From Ananas comosus (lineage: Eukaryota; Streptophyta; Magnoliopsida; Poales; Bromeliaceae), in contig NC_033636.1 of assembly GCF_001540865.1 (NCBI RefSeq), positions 4,422,784-4,486,783 of the forward strand: a DNA stretch of 64,000 bases. The letters run 5' to 3'. The number at the start of each line of letters is the position of its first letter. Position 1 is the first letter of the stretch. Made by a program: the position numbers and the translations under genes. The notes below the pieces were generated by a model. The model was not told the DNA's origin. It worked only from the letters and a program-made list of their open reading frames with translations, and ran no database searches. Below are positions 13,083 through 38,552 of this stretch, one piece after another.

Positions 13083-15160
13083 TCTTTTTCCGATGTTTTA
13101 CAGAGCCTGTCCACTCAGGCGTGGTGAGCAGGGATTCGCTGGGAAGGAGTTGCTTCGAGCTAGGCTTCCTTCGAGGACGAGTGCTAGTGGTTACCTCGTC
13201 GACTTTGTTTTCTTTTGCGAGAGGTTGAGAGTTCTACCAGTGTACTAGAGACCACCGTTTTTGTACTTTTGAGACAGATATTGTACTACTTATGACTTCT
13301 TTTATTGTCTAGCTTTACTACTTTACCTTGATGTAGATGTTAGAACTTTACTCGCTCTGATATCATTAGCTGCTCATTATTTCTCTTCTTCTATTTGTTT
13401 TATTACTTGCTTTTACTTCCGCTTTTATTGTAGACGCCTTATATGTGTAGACATATGGCGGGTCTGGGCACGCTACCGGGAGGGCCTCCGCCGGTCCCGG
13501 GGCGTGACAGCGGCGAATACCCGTCCGCTCGGCGCTGATCGAGTCACTTCCGGCTGACGCGGCATCAAAGCACGTCCCGCTGATACAGGAACATACGGGG
13601 CCCCTCCATGATAAGATGGGGGTGCTGGAGTCGATGCGACTGACGGAGTAGACGAGACCCTTGCCGGACAGTCGCGGCTGATATGTCCTTCTTGTCCACA
13701 ATTAAAGCACCTACCCTGTCGTTGTCTACACTGTAGCGCTCGATGACCCCGGTCTCCACAGATAATGCACTGCTGCGGCCCACGGCCCCACGACTGCGAC
13801 CGCGGATACTTCGGGGGTCTCTTGGAGCTCGACTGGCCCCCCGAACCACCGCCCGATCGCTTTCTCCCCTTGTCTTGGGATCCAGTCAACAACTCACGTT
13901 CCTCCCGCACGTGGGCATCTCCGTGCTCTGCCCACAGCGCTCTGTCGAAAACCTCGGCGAAAGTCGTGAGTTTGAACAACTGCACCGCCCGATATATCCA
14001 CGGCCGAAGTCCCCGTAAGAACCATTCGGCCCTGTCCCCGTCATCCTTGACCACGTCTGGGACACAGTCTATGATATGGGAGAACTCCTGCTCGTAGTTT
14101 GATACCGAACGATCCCCCTGTCTCAATTTGCAGAACTTCTCCTTTAACTTCCGCTTCTCGGTGTCGGGGAAGTAATTTCCAAACATTTTCCTCTTAAATT
14201 CCTCCCAGAGCATTGGTGGAAGGTCAGAGGGCCGATCCTGCTTCAACCGCTTCCACCACACCTTCGCCGCCTTTTCGAGGCAATGGGTGGCGAAGGGCAC
14301 CTTATCCTTCTCCGGGGTGTATAGGTCCTCGAAGAGGGTCTCCATAGAGTCAATCCAAGACTCCACCACCGACGGCTCCACCTTTCCCCCTTCAAAAGTT
14401 GGTGGCTTAAACTTCAGGAACTTCATTAGGGCCGTCAGCGCACGCTCCCGCTCCACTTCGTCGACCGTCGTGTCAGGTGTCGCCGAACTCGAAGCTGTCG
14501 GAGGCGCACTTGCCGGCGGGGGAACTGCCGCCATCGGAACCGCCGCTATGCCCTCACCCTCGGCCGCTACCGGCGCGCGTGCCGAAGGTGCGGGCGGATC
14601 GCGATCCTCTGCCGCTGTCGCGGCCGCCGCCGCCGCCGCTTGCCGCTCCACGAATCCCTGAAGCTGCTCGAACCGAGCCTCCTGGCGCTGCATCGCGCCC
14701 AACATCGCAGCAACCTGCTCCCGCAGCTCCTCCATTTCCTCCGATCATGGCTGCTCGGGCTCCGCGGAAGGCGATACCGGAGCAGACCTACGCACATATC
14801 GTCTTGGGGACATTTGCTCCTGAAAAGCAACAACTCGATTAGTTGTCTTAATCCGATAACTTCTCAACGCTCACGAAATTAAACAACTCGACAATGAAAT
14901 CGGGCGGAAGCTCGCAAGTGCTCTAGTGTTGGACTCTTAGTGTTGCGTCGTCGGCCGGCGACACGACCACTACGAGCCAAAAACTAGGGTCACCTGGATC
15001 CATCTCTATTCACAGCTAGAGACATAACATCAACTTCGACCCAATCAATTAACTTTCGCCACCGCCATGGGTTCACGTTCACTCCCGTCCCTATAACCTT
15101 AGGGTTCACCAACCTAGGGTCTCCTAGGTCATTCTAGACTCTCTCTTTACTTGCTCTTGT

Positions 15161-15172
15161 GCTCTGATACCA
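15161..15172 (-). other. Primer-binding site of gypsy copy 2
   Basis: The minus strand reads TGGTATCAGAGC, complementary to initiator tRNA-Met. It lies 7 bases from the LTR edge at 15180, fixing the element's 5' boundary and orientation. Confidence 0.9.
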
Positions 15173-16833
15173 CTTTATCTGTCACGCCCCGAGACCGCTA
15201 CCAATTTGGTCCGGCCCGGGCGCATCGAACAAACGCCGAACGGACAGGACCTCCCCTGCCCGCCCAAGGCTAACCACTGATCATGTATAAGAATTTACCC
15301 AGGAATCAATTCATAGATACACGATCACAAGGAGCACCACCAGTGCTAACAACCAAGAGCAAGATACAAGTATGAAACATACAAGTGGATAAAGAAAGAA
15401 GGTTCTATCTATTACATTCATTCAACTTAATACATTTAGTTCCATCTTTTACATTCTTCCAAAATATAAATACAAGCACTCAAACCTCACCCTATACAAC
15501 ATCTACTCTTAAGCATAAATACAAGGTAGGGCTAATGCAAAAAGGTAAGTAACTAATGCAACTAGGGCGCTAGGCCCTTACCGCGATCCTCGCGCTCGCC
15601 CGGGACGCTCGAACTCGGATCTGAAAAGAGTGGGGTGAGAACTATCTTCCATAGTTCCCAGTGGATTCTGTCGCCGACTGCGCCGGTCTCCCCACTAGGT
15701 CCAAGTGGGCACGAATAGATAAACAGATAGATAGATATAGAAAGCTATGAAAACATATAGTAATCTACGCTACTGTGCCCAAATCATGTATATGAAAATG
15801 CATGCACAATGAAATAGATAATCAACTAGCTCTTCGTATGTCCAAGAAGTAAAGCAATTTACTTGTTCATGGATCTCGTGGCTCATTCAAGGATCCGCCT
15901 ACTACTCACATAGCCGTCTCGATACTACGAATCCGAGACCGTCTGCGGGACCCCACATAGGCTATCCTTCGTGACCGATTCCGGAGCACACTACTTGTGT
16001 GGAGCGACCACCACAAGTCGGGAACAGACAATGAGTATGATCCAATTCTCCCACCTCACGGGTGCCCTATCCTCTAGGGTTACTGTCACTATAGTCAATG
16101 GGTTTTATATACGCTACGACTCACATATGCCACTCGTTCTTTGTTTATTAACAACTAGATGCCACTTGTTCTTTATTTCAGCTATTGCATCATTCTTTCA
16201 CCGCTGCACTATAGGATTACAAGTCTCGACCCAATCCTCATCAATCTCCTATATCCAACAACTAAGGCATAATATGATATCAGCTAGGGAAGCATAAGGA
16301 AAGGCAATGCACGCTATCCTACAATGCATGTGAACACAGGATGCAAGATCTCAAAATACTAAGACATAAAAGAGAGCCCGATTGCTTCGGGATGGACACC
16401 ACCCACCTTTTGGTAGCGCCGCGATAGTAGAAAACTCTACTTTGCGGTCCTTGCACCTCGCTTCAACTCCTCGGGGCGAAGTGAGCCCTCAAGTGCCCGA
16501 TTCGGCGATTTCTCCGCGCTCGCTTGTCGGATCGACAAACCGTTTTTGCCGACGCGTTCCGAGACTTAGCAATTTGGTTTACGACCTATTAAAATAGATC
16601 AAAACCCTAGATTTCCAAAAATCCCAAATCTGTGCCCTAGGTTAGCAGCGGTGAGGAAATCCGTGGTGCGAGCTTCAATTGCGAGTTCGAACCATCTATT
16701 TATCTCTTCTAGGTTCCATTCGAACCATTCCTAAGCAATAAAACCCAATCTCAAACAATCCACCATGGATGGGTTTGAGGCTTACCTCTAAACCAAGCTC
16801 CAAGCTTGCTCTAGCTCGAAGGAGAGAGGGAAG

Positions 16834-16940
16834 AAGATGATCTTCTTCTTCTTCTTTGTCTTCTCCTTCCTCTTCTTCTTCTTTTCCTTCCTTTTCTTCC
16901 TCTCTTTCTTCTTCTCCTTTTTTTTTTCCAGAGAGAGAGA
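16834..16940. repeat. Pyrimidine-rich TTC tract then GA run in LTR A
   Basis: A ctt/ttc-rich stretch runs into agagagagaggg. The same tract occurs in the left LTR at 6479-6590. Read in the element sense it is a purine-rich leader downstream of the TATA-like motif. Open frames through it encode only low-complexity K/E or F/S strings and are not genes. Confidence 0.75.
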
Positions 16941-17077
16941 GGGAAAGAGTGTGAGAGGGTTAGAGGGCAATGAGAGAAAGAGAGAGGTCCCCCAGCCTCT
17001 AATAAAGGCCATTTTGCAAATAGCCCCCTCAACTTTTCATCCTCTGAACCAGCCCTCACTGGGCATTTTCGCAGTGA

Positions 17078-17368
17078 GGGACCGGTCCCAGCTCGGGGAG
17101 ACCGGTCCCCGAGAACATTCCATCTCGGGCAGAGGGGATTTCGCGTTCGGAAACCGGTCCCTGCCTGAAAGACCGGTCCCCGGGAGACCGGTCCTTGTCC
17201 GAGAGACCGGTTCCCAAGAGTTAGGTTTTCGAGACTTAGCCAAATTTTGGCTATTCTCGCTGAGCTAACGTTCGGGGACCGGTCCTTCACCGCCAGGGAC
17301 CGGTCTCATCAAAGACCCCCGCAGCCCAGCCTGATGTGACCGGTCCCTCCCTGCCAGGGACCGGTCCC
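17078..17368. repeat. Palindrome array GGGACCGGTCCC in LTR A (right copy)
   Basis: About ten ACCGGT-centred units are at the same spacing as in the left copy. The unit that reads gatcgatc near 6930 is here intact (gaccggtc), showing that the left unit decayed. Confidence 0.92.
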
Positions 17369-17540
17369 CGAGAGCATTTCTGCTCAAGTGCAGATTTTGC
17401 ACTGGTGCTCCCATGGACCTTTCCTTAATGCGCTTTAGGCATTGTAATCACCTTCAGACTTTCCGAAACCTACACACTCGACAAACAGTCGATTCCAAAG
17501 GAAGTCTAATCCTCGAATTTCGAGGATTCACTTCCTTACA

Positions 17541-18070
17541 AAAGTAGTGTTGGCTTTCGCTACCAAGGAGGGAATTGACTTAATCTTCTTGAGCCGCCAA
17601 GCCTCATATAGTGGAAGAAGTTCCTTCAAAAGGCCAGCTGAAAGCTCCTGACCAAGCTCCTCGAGGTGTTTCAGTTTAAAATAGTACAACTAGACAGCAG
17701 TCAGGCCAAGCTTGGTCAGGCCAAAGATCTTACCAACTTTTTCATAAACCAAGTCCGGAGTTAGTTTCTCATATTGGAGCTTTTTGACCTCAATGACTTC
17801 CTCGTATTCCTTGACACGGAGATTTTCAAATTGGAGAAGGTCAGGGAGGGCATCAAGGCCGTCACAAATGATAGCAAATGGAGCTTCTCCAGAATGTTCT
17901 TGTAGAACTTTCATGGCTCGGGCTGAACAGACGATTTTGGTGATTTGATGATTGACAGAGTTAGAGAAGCAAGGCTCTCAAAGCGCGGAGCAAAATAGTT
18001 AAGGTCAGTTTGTTGCTCCGTGGTCAACGACTTAGTAGTTTGGTGACTGGGGGGCGCTTCCTTTGGTTGA
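17541..18070 (-). pseudogene. Unrecognised coding-like fragment (minus strand)
   Basis: The minus strand holds a 74-codon frame (17690-17914; MKVLQEHSGEAP, then a K/E-rich helix-like run KVKE...EKVGKIFGLTKLG). Coding-like sequence continues past an in-frame stop toward 17541 (HLEELGQELSAGLL, LLPLYEAWRLKKIKSIPSL), where gypsy LTR A cuts it off. On the other side solo LTR C inserted at 18071, and the flank resumes at 20379. I do not recognise the family. The lysine/leucine-rich character suggests coiled coil. It may be a host gene fragment or an ORF of another mobile element. Confidence 0.3.
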
Positions 18071-18281
18071 TGTAATATACCGCCTCCCCGAGTCGCGACG
18101 CTAACTTTGATCGAATTGATCAAAGTGAGCCATGAGTGTGATAAGTGTCATTCTCAAGTTGCTTTGGAGGTGTGGGAATGGTTAGAAGTGAGTTTCGGAA
18201 GTATTTGGGTGTTTTCGGCGCAAATCGGGCGCGAAAATGGACTCCATAACACTGTTGCTGCTAAAGTGCAGAAGTGGCATT

Positions 18282-18520
18282 GAGTACCGGTACTAGAACA
18301 ATGCGGTACCGGTACCCAAATAGGGTGTTGTTGCGCAGCTCGATCTCGGGGTCCGGACACTGAGAGGCTGTGTACCGATACTGAACTGGTTAGGTACCAG
18401 TACTGGAACTGTGTACCAGTACTCTATGTTAGATCTGAGTTGCGTAGCTCTTGGGTTGGGTGGCTGGTACTGGTTCTGTGCACTTGGTACCGATACCAGA
18501 AGCCTCGTGTACCGGTACTC
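18282..18520. repeat. ACCGGT palindrome array in LTR C copy 1
   Basis: Units of the form GTACCGGTAC occur together with decayed forms gtaccagtac, gtactggt and gtaccgatac. The decayed forms differ from the palindrome by single transitions in the central CCGG. The array starts 211 bp into the LTR. Confidence 0.85.
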
Positions 18521-18593
18521 CGCCTGCGAGGGGCTGAATTGTAATAATGCAATATGAGAATTGTGGGGGATTTAAATGCAAATGTTGGGCTCC

Positions 18594-18600
18594 TATAAAT
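18594..18600 (+). promoter_or_regulatory. TATA box of LTR C copy 1
   Basis: TATAAAT lies about 75 bp downstream of the palindrome array and upstream of a pyrimidine-rich leader (cctcttcctcatcttctcc). The equivalent in copy 2 is TATATAAATA at 47394-47403. The position suggests the LTR promoter; the transcription start is not determined. Confidence 0.6.
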
Positions 18601-20378
18601 GCCCTAACTCCTACAGTTGTACTTCTCATGCATGAAGGCTTCTTGTTTTCTCCTCTTCCTCATCTTCTCCTTCTTCTCTCTCTAGGCTTACTCCTCAAGG
18701 TGAATTGGGAGAGGAATTGAAGCTAGGACTTGGTGATTTTGGTGGAGAAGAAACTCAAGGACAAGAAGGGTCTTGTAGGAGCAAGAAGCTAAGGTAGGTT
18801 TCTTGCAATTTCATGTTAGGGTTTGGTTTAAACACTCTAATTGGTTTAGTTTTGTAATTCTTGGATTTCTAGAGCTTTGTTGATGCTATGAAATTCTAGA
18901 AATTTGGACTATATGTATCTTATATGAACCCTAGGGTTAAAAATGGGATTTTGTAAGAATGAGGATCTAACATGGGTTTGATCTCTTGTATTCCTAATTG
19001 AAGATTAAACCGACGCGTTGGGATGCTTGGATCGAAGTTTTGACGAGTTTGCAACAAGTTATTGAGGAAAATCCTCATTTTGCTTTCATTTGTTGTGAGT
19101 CGAGAGGAGTAGACATCGAAAAATTGCAGGGCGTGATTTCTCGCACTCCGGCATCCCTACGAGGTGGGTGGTGCTATCTGAAATCTTCGAATCCTTCATT
19201 ATGTCTATGTCCCTTTGTTGAGCATATATGTACATGTATAGTTGGCATTCATGCGTTATATGGTTGATGTTATTATGTGGCTAAGATGTGGACAATCTTA
19301 TGTGCTTTCAATGTAGAAAACATGTGATACAATAAAGGACCATGGCATGGAACCCTATGAATGTATGAAAATAGTATTAGACTATGACAATAGTAAACAA
19401 GGTGGTATTGTGACTAGACGGAATGAATAGCACCAAGAATTATGAATACTAGACGAGAAAAAAAGCTATGTGAATATTGTGGCAATAGTGACATAGTATC
19501 CTCCAAGTGAGGATTGGATCGTACTCACAGATAGTCTGAATGCTTGAGGGTGGTTGCTGCACCTCAAGCGGTGAGCTCCGGAGTGTCATCAACTGGGTGG
19601 TAGCGGAATTCTACCCAGCAGACGGTCCCATTGGGTTGTAGCGGTATTCTCCCGGCCCGACAAAAGGGATTTGGTTTGGTGAGTTAGGTTTAACCAAATG
19701 GTTAACTAGGCGAATTGGGTAAAGGTAAAGGTAAAAGTGGAATGCATGCATCATGAGCATATTACCTGTTGTTCAGTTTTGTACATGCATTGTAGTAGCA
19801 TTATTTGGTTAGCTATCTATTCTTTCTTTCTATATATGTCCGAGTAGACTTAGTGGATGAGTCGGCGAGGTCGGCGGCCGAACCCATTGGAAACTTTCAT
19901 TAATTAGTTCTCATACCACTAACCTTGCAAATCCTAACGCGAGCGGAGCGGTCGAGGATCGCGGCAAAAGTATCGCGCACTAGGTAGTGGGCCTCCTTCA
20001 AGTTTAGTTGTGTACCATTTTGGTTTCATCTTTTGTACTTGATAAATAAACTATGTTAAGAAAAAAACGAGATGATGTTATGTACTAGAATAACATGTAA
20101 TGTAATTTGGTAAATGGATGTAATAAATAATGAAAGCTTTGTATTTTGTTTAAAGTATTCAAGATACAATGAATGCATGTATAGTTAGTTTATTTTCACT
20201 TGTGTTTGTTGCTTGCCCTCGTACAAGCCATGTATATTGAAATTAATCCTGAGCTAATTCTTTATACATGATGGTCGTTGTTGTTGAGCCTTGGGCAGAC
20301 AGGGGAGGTGCTATCCGTTCTGCGTCTGTGCACGTGCCCAAACCGATCAAATTGGCGATTGCGGGGCGTGATAGTTGA

Positions 20379-22700
20379 AGTACTTCTGCTAGGTCTCCCA
20401 TTGAGAGTTGCAAAGGAGTAGGAGTTAGGCAAAGAAAAGATTAAAGTGTTCTTATTCAGTGTAAAATCCATCAAAGGGATTAAGTAGCTTTGGAGGCTTG
20501 GCATTCTTCAGCAGTGGCTCATAGAGTCTCCCAGCTTAGATCTCTCTAACAATCAGTAACAATCTTAACTTCTTGATCCTCGATATCAAGAAAGGAGGGT
20601 GAGAATAAAAAAGTCAAGCCGAAAAAGGAGAGTTAAACAAGCTTAGTTATTGCAAGCCGAAAGTCCACGAAATTAACAAAGTAACCAAACAAAATAGAAA
20701 GCAACAGGATCCCTCATTGCAATATATTTGAGCTATTGGAGTTCTCAGCATTCTTTTGGTTCAAATCCCACCTTGCCATTCTAAAAAAATGCTAGATAGG
20801 CGAAGGTTTAGGAAGGCACTTTGGCTTTTTGGAGAAACGTACCATGAAGCCAAAGCCAAATCTGATACTCCCAACCTGGGAGGTTTTTCAATTTCAACTG
20901 GGTATATATTGTTTTCTATAGGAGTTTAGGACGAATTGACAGTCCTTTTTCATTCCGTAAACATTCAGTCGATTCCATTTTATGCAAAAGAATTTTTTGA
21001 AAGCTGAAATGTCATAGTAATGTTATCTTTGTCCTTCGGTTGGTGACACTGCCTATGAAGAATGCGAATAATCACGCATGTTTAGCTAAGGAAAAAATAA
21101 GCCAAGAAAGGACTTCATCAGAAGAGGGGTGGGTCGAGAAGGAATTGGGTGAAGGTATAATAAATTAGTCATATGAGGGTGGTGTTGAGAGATAGTTCAA
21201 AATCCATCGATGTGAAGTTTTCACAAAACCATGAAGCGCTCTTGGACTGTCAATGAATAATTTCGGTTGAGAAAATAAAGGACTGTCAAGGTTTACTAGA
21301 AAGATTGAAACACGCCATTAGTAGAGATTGAATTATGCCCAAATAGCGAGCGAGCAGCAAAGTGAGGGCAATATATTTCGACTCGAGGACAAGAAGAAGA
21401 GGAGGCAAAAGAGAGTTCTATATGCAAGTCATGGGTTCAGAAGAAAAGAAAAATATTGTCGTGTTTGGCCAAAGCACCACTTTTGGCTACCATTTCAAAA
21501 CTTGTTCGGGCCAAATAGACACTTATTAGTGAAAAGAGAAAGGAGTCGAGGAGGGCGAGAAGAAAGGATTTGAAGAATCAAAAGTAAAAAAGAGAAATCG
21601 ACTTTAGAATTTTTGTCCCAAATCGGCCGGTGAGTCATAAAAGATTCACCATATATAGCAAGTTTGAGAGTCAAGTTCTTCAAAAGAATTATAGGATTTT
21701 CTAGAAAGTCCGATGCAATAGACGTAAAGCCAAAATTGGTTAAGCCACACGGTGCCTCCGTCGTTGGTAATTAAATGTCCTCTTATGGGAGAGTGAAGAT
21801 TCCATGGTTCATGTTATTGTTCAAAATAAGCTAAGTTTTCTACGGCAGAGGCGATCTTAGGCAACTGTGGACGCAATTTTTGGTGAGATATTTGGGTGGA
21901 GTTGGAGAGAGAACCTTTGGGGCGTAAGCCCTATTAAATAGATAAGATGAAGAGGAGAATGGTTTCACTAACCCACCATCTTTATCGAAGAAGTAGAATA
22001 GACAATGAATGAGCACGATGTGTGCATCAAATTAAAGGCGAGGTGCGGGAGTTGAGCACCTCTTCAACTTCACTGGTCAAGAGCAAAATCTATGATCTTA
22101 CTTTCCGCTGATGAGGAGGGCTTAATCAAATATTTCGATTGTTTGATATGATCTATTAGCTAGGATTTTGCTTGGGGAGAGATAAATATTCTGATTTTTT
22201 CAGAGTTTGGCCTAAACTATCTTGATTCTGTTTTCGGATTGGATTCATATTTATCAAGAAAATCGAACTAAGATTCAGACTACTAAGGCTGTAAATACTA
22301 TATAGATGAATAGGAAAGAGACTTTTTTTTGCCATAGTATCAACTATTCAGGCAATTCAGAAGTATTAGTTTTCACATTATAGCGAGAGTAGGGTCGTAG
22401 CTTTCTAAAGTAGCAACAGTCAAAGCCTCTGTAGTTTTATCTTTTTATCGTTTCAGCTAAGAACTTCATCAAAAAACTTTGGCCATGATTTTAGGTCTCT
22501 ACAGTTATCCTTTCCAAGCTGAAAGCCGTCTACACTCATCTGACCAAGTTTTTGGCTCGAGGCAAGTAGCCGAACGTAGCATGCTGTGTTGAGAGTTCAA
22601 GACACCATGGAGAGTCCAAGCCAAATTAATTGAGGCTTCACCTATTGTAATACATTTTCTAATCAACAAGAAGCCCGCTTTCTGTTCTTTTTAGCTAACA
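20379..22700. other. No gene recognised; degenerate sequence
   Basis: This is the flank continuing after solo LTR C. A short minus-strand frame abuts it (20504 to 20379 and beyond; MPSLQSYLIPLMDFT), possibly part of the same unrecognised unit as 17541-18070. The remainder has no long frame, no recognisable domain and no clear terminal repeats. It looks like an old repeat or intronic sequence. Confidence 0.4.
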
Positions 22701-24300
22701 TACCTGCGTTTGTATTAAACACATATCTAAATTAAACTAACATTGGAGAAAGACATATAAGGATGATAGTGGAGTCACTGCTGATTTGCATTTTGGCATC
22801 ATTTTATTTAAATAATTTATTACTCCTTAGTAGTCGATTTTACTTTCTTTAACTACAAGTTCTTAAGCCTAATTGGGAGTGATTAGAGACCCTTGAACTA
22901 ATCAAAACCAAAATTGGAGATCTACTGTAATTTGAGCTATTCGAAGAGATACAAACAATTTTTTTCTTCGATGAATGTTAATTACATCGAATATTTTTTA
23001 CTGCGCCAGTGACAGAATTATAAATTGGGCTTCTATTGGAGCTAAAAAGCTCTACCTACATAGCTTTTCACGGTAGTAGAATACCAAACTTTTGTTTCCT
23101 AAATAACAGACTCATCTATCTTAGTTTATGTGATCTTAAGCATAACTTTTGGTCGATAAAGATACACAGTATATATTATACAATATATATTAATATTTCT
23201 AATCCTACATTCCATGTGAATAAATTTAAATTTATTAAAAAATCTAGTTATTTTGCAACGACACATGCAATTTGCCTAAATAAATATTTGTCGTTCCATA
23301 TAGCTACCCATGGTCGGTGATGTGTGGTATGTTGTGGTGTTTCTTTTTCCAATTATGACTAAGGGCCTGTTAGGCAGTCTGGTTGTGCACGCACGTCACG
23401 TTTGAGGTGCACGACCAGGCAAATTAAACTAGGGCTTTTGATGAAGCTCCAAAATCACAGCTTTCTCAAAAAGCCCTACGGTGCAGCCCACTCACGGGCC
23501 ACACTGCTGGACCAAATAAGCTCTAAGTGTCCTCTTCAGAAGTTGAAATTGCTTTTATATATCGACACATCACCTTTACTTTCACTTGAAAAAGTAGATT
23601 TATTTTGGCTTAAAACTTTACCAAAAGTTCAAATGATGAGCATATTTAAACATATCTTCCATGAACTACAAGACCTAAGCTTGCATCATTGAAGTTCTCG
23701 CGACTTCTAATCAATGCACCCTCCCTACTTCCACAACTAGTAATTATACATTATAATTACCTCGGTATGAACATAACACGACCCTTTTAGCCTCAAAATA
23801 AAAACTTTGATTTGAAACTTCCAATTTTGCTATAATTAGAAGCTGTTTAAAAAAGATAATAAGAAAAAACTAGCTTTTTCTAATCAACATTTGGATCTGC
23901 ACTCCCGACCCGGTTATTTGATATTTATTCATGTTCAATAATTTTCTACATTATACCGACCGTCCCTAAAACAAGTGGCAAAAGTCTTGATGGTTGATAC
24001 TCGAGGTTTCAAGTTCGAATCTTAATTGATTTACATTTCCAGCTAAGTGTATTTCTAAATGAAATAAAAGAAATGAATAGTGTGCTACCTATCTCTCTCA
24101 AAAAAAATAATTTCTACATTATTGATCTCTACATTGAATTTGAGCTTACATTTGAGGAAAAAGTCATCCTCGTGTTTGCGTCTCAGGACTTGCTCAGATA
24201 TAAAATCTTACGTAATCACATTCATTCTTTAAACTATCATTTTCTTAGTTTTCATTAACTCCCCATGTACTTTCTAATGGTCCCTTCAGCAACCGAAGCA
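22701..24300. other. Intergenic, AT-rich; nothing recognised
   Basis: No coding region is supported. A block at about 23350-23520 begins gggcctgttaggcag, a sequence reminiscent of plant MITE ends, but no matching inverted end was found. Confidence 0.4.
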
Positions 24301-24487
24301 ACCGAGAGATACACAAAACTAATAATTTATTACGCAAAATACAAATAAATATACAAAATAAACGATATAAGTAAACATGCCCAGCTCTTAATAAGAATAG
24401 TGTACAAAAGGAGATGAAATGATACAGAAAACATGGGTCGGATGGGCTCAGAGAAAGCTAATGGGAAAACTATGTACATGATCTAAG
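24300..24487 (-). other. Likely 3' UTR of HEMB
   Basis: Downstream of the stop (24488-24490), AT-rich sequence on the minus strand includes aataaatt near 24322-24335, a possible polyadenylation signal. The end point is an estimate. Confidence 0.4.
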
Positions 24488-37861
<13,374 letters not shown>

Positions 37862-37902
37862 GACCTATATCCTAGTTGCCAAATTCCATGGGGGAAAAAA
37901 AG

Positions 37903-37934
<32 letters not shown>

Positions 37935-38502
37935 ACAAGTAATTTGCCAGAGCTAATGTTCAGCTAATTATTAGACAAAAAACATATATAAAATAATAAC
38001 TCATCCAGATAATAAATGATGAAAATGTCCAAAATAAGTACTTAAACAGATCCCTTTTTTATATTTATATATACATGGGTCTTTGGCCAAAACAAATTTC
38101 CGACACCGGCAACTATTAAAACAGCACAATTTTTTCACTATAACACAAATTAAAGCCCACCCACCAAGCAAAACAGCCTAATTGAAGCATACCCACATGC
38201 AAATTTCAACTACCCACAAGCAAATTTCAACTAAATTCGCATAAAATTGATCCCCAGTGACAACAAGCAGTGTTTTTTTTTGCTGATTTGATAGAACCAC
38301 AAAAGAATCTCAGCTACATTCGAACAAAATTGAGGCCCGGTGGCAACAAGTTGCGATTTTTTGGCTTCCTAATCAAATCTAATAACAGATTATCACCAAA
38401 TTCGACCATTTATCCTAAATTTCCAACCATTCTAGCATAAACAAAAAAAAAATAAACTGTTTGATTCAAGAGAACAAACTGCAACTAAGATTTTAAATTG
38501 GA

Positions 38503-38552
<50 letters not shown>

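Larger units (their letters stand above)
10714..13509 (+). mobile_element. Solo LTR, group B, 2796 bp, inserted in gypsy copy 2
   Basis: It begins TGTAACACACTGG and ends GGGGCGTGACA, and is flanked by an exact 5-bp duplication gcggc (10709-10713 and 13510-13514). No primer-binding site, polypurine tract or coding region is present, so it is the product of LTR-LTR recombination after insertion. It interrupts the host element at the Gag-protease boundary between two codons. Its U3 carries eight TGTACCGGTACA palindromes. Two short modules near 12450 and 13047-13082 recur in the other long LTRs of the window. Confidence 0.92.
7276..14735 (-). pseudogene. Ty3/gypsy chromovirus gag-pol (copy 2), split by a solo LTR and four stops
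   Basis: One reading frame runs 14735-13515 and resumes in the same frame at 10713-7276 if the solo LTR and one target-site copy are ignored, about 1553 codons. In order: Gag with two CCHC knuckles (CIICGDRGHRALQC, CFNCGQEGHISRDC); protease [11 protein letters not shown] with FIDDIL; RNase H (DASYLGLGC); integrase with HPQTDGQTER; and a C-terminal chromodomain-like end (YVRVWWSN, ATWEIEEEM) that stops at 7276-7278. The chromodomain and gag-pol fusion place it among chromoviruses, probably Tekay/Del-like. In-frame stops lie at 9271-9273 (TGA), 8803-8805, 8266-8268 and 7453-7455 (TAG). The integrase zinc finger reads YLTC where the family has CLTC. It cannot encode an active polyprotein. Confidence 0.92.
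15180..17540 (-). mobile_element. 5' LTR of gypsy copy 2 (group A), 2361 bp
   Basis: The minus strand reads TGTAAGGAAG at 17540 and ends CGTGACA at 15180, next to the primer-binding site. Its U3 half matches 6479-7184 at about 96% by hand count; its R/U5 half does not match 5770-6468 by eye. The 5 bases after the right edge (aaagt) do not match the bases left of 5662 (taatc), so no target-site duplication links these two LTRs. This agrees with a tandem or recombinant structure. Confidence 0.88.
18071..20373 (+). mobile_element. Solo LTR, group C copy 1, 2303 bp
   Basis: It begins TGTAATATACCG and ends GGGGCGTGATA (a CA terminus mutated to TA), and is flanked by the exact duplication gttga at 18066-18070 and 20374-20378. 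It aligns along its length with the LTR at 46651-49149, including a block near 19010-19170 (attaaaccgacgcgttggga, ctcgcactccggcatcc). It has an ACCGGT palindrome array and a TATA box but no coding region, so it is a solo LTR. Confidence 0.9.

Noticed and set aside
14287..14882. Plus-strand frames opposite gypsy gag (alanine/proline-rich)
   Set aside because: They are shadows of the GC-rich gag codons on the minus strand.
23350..23700. Possible MITE beginning gggcctgttaggcag and a 96-codon frame
   Set aside because: No matching inverted end or target duplication was found, and the frame shows no known motif.
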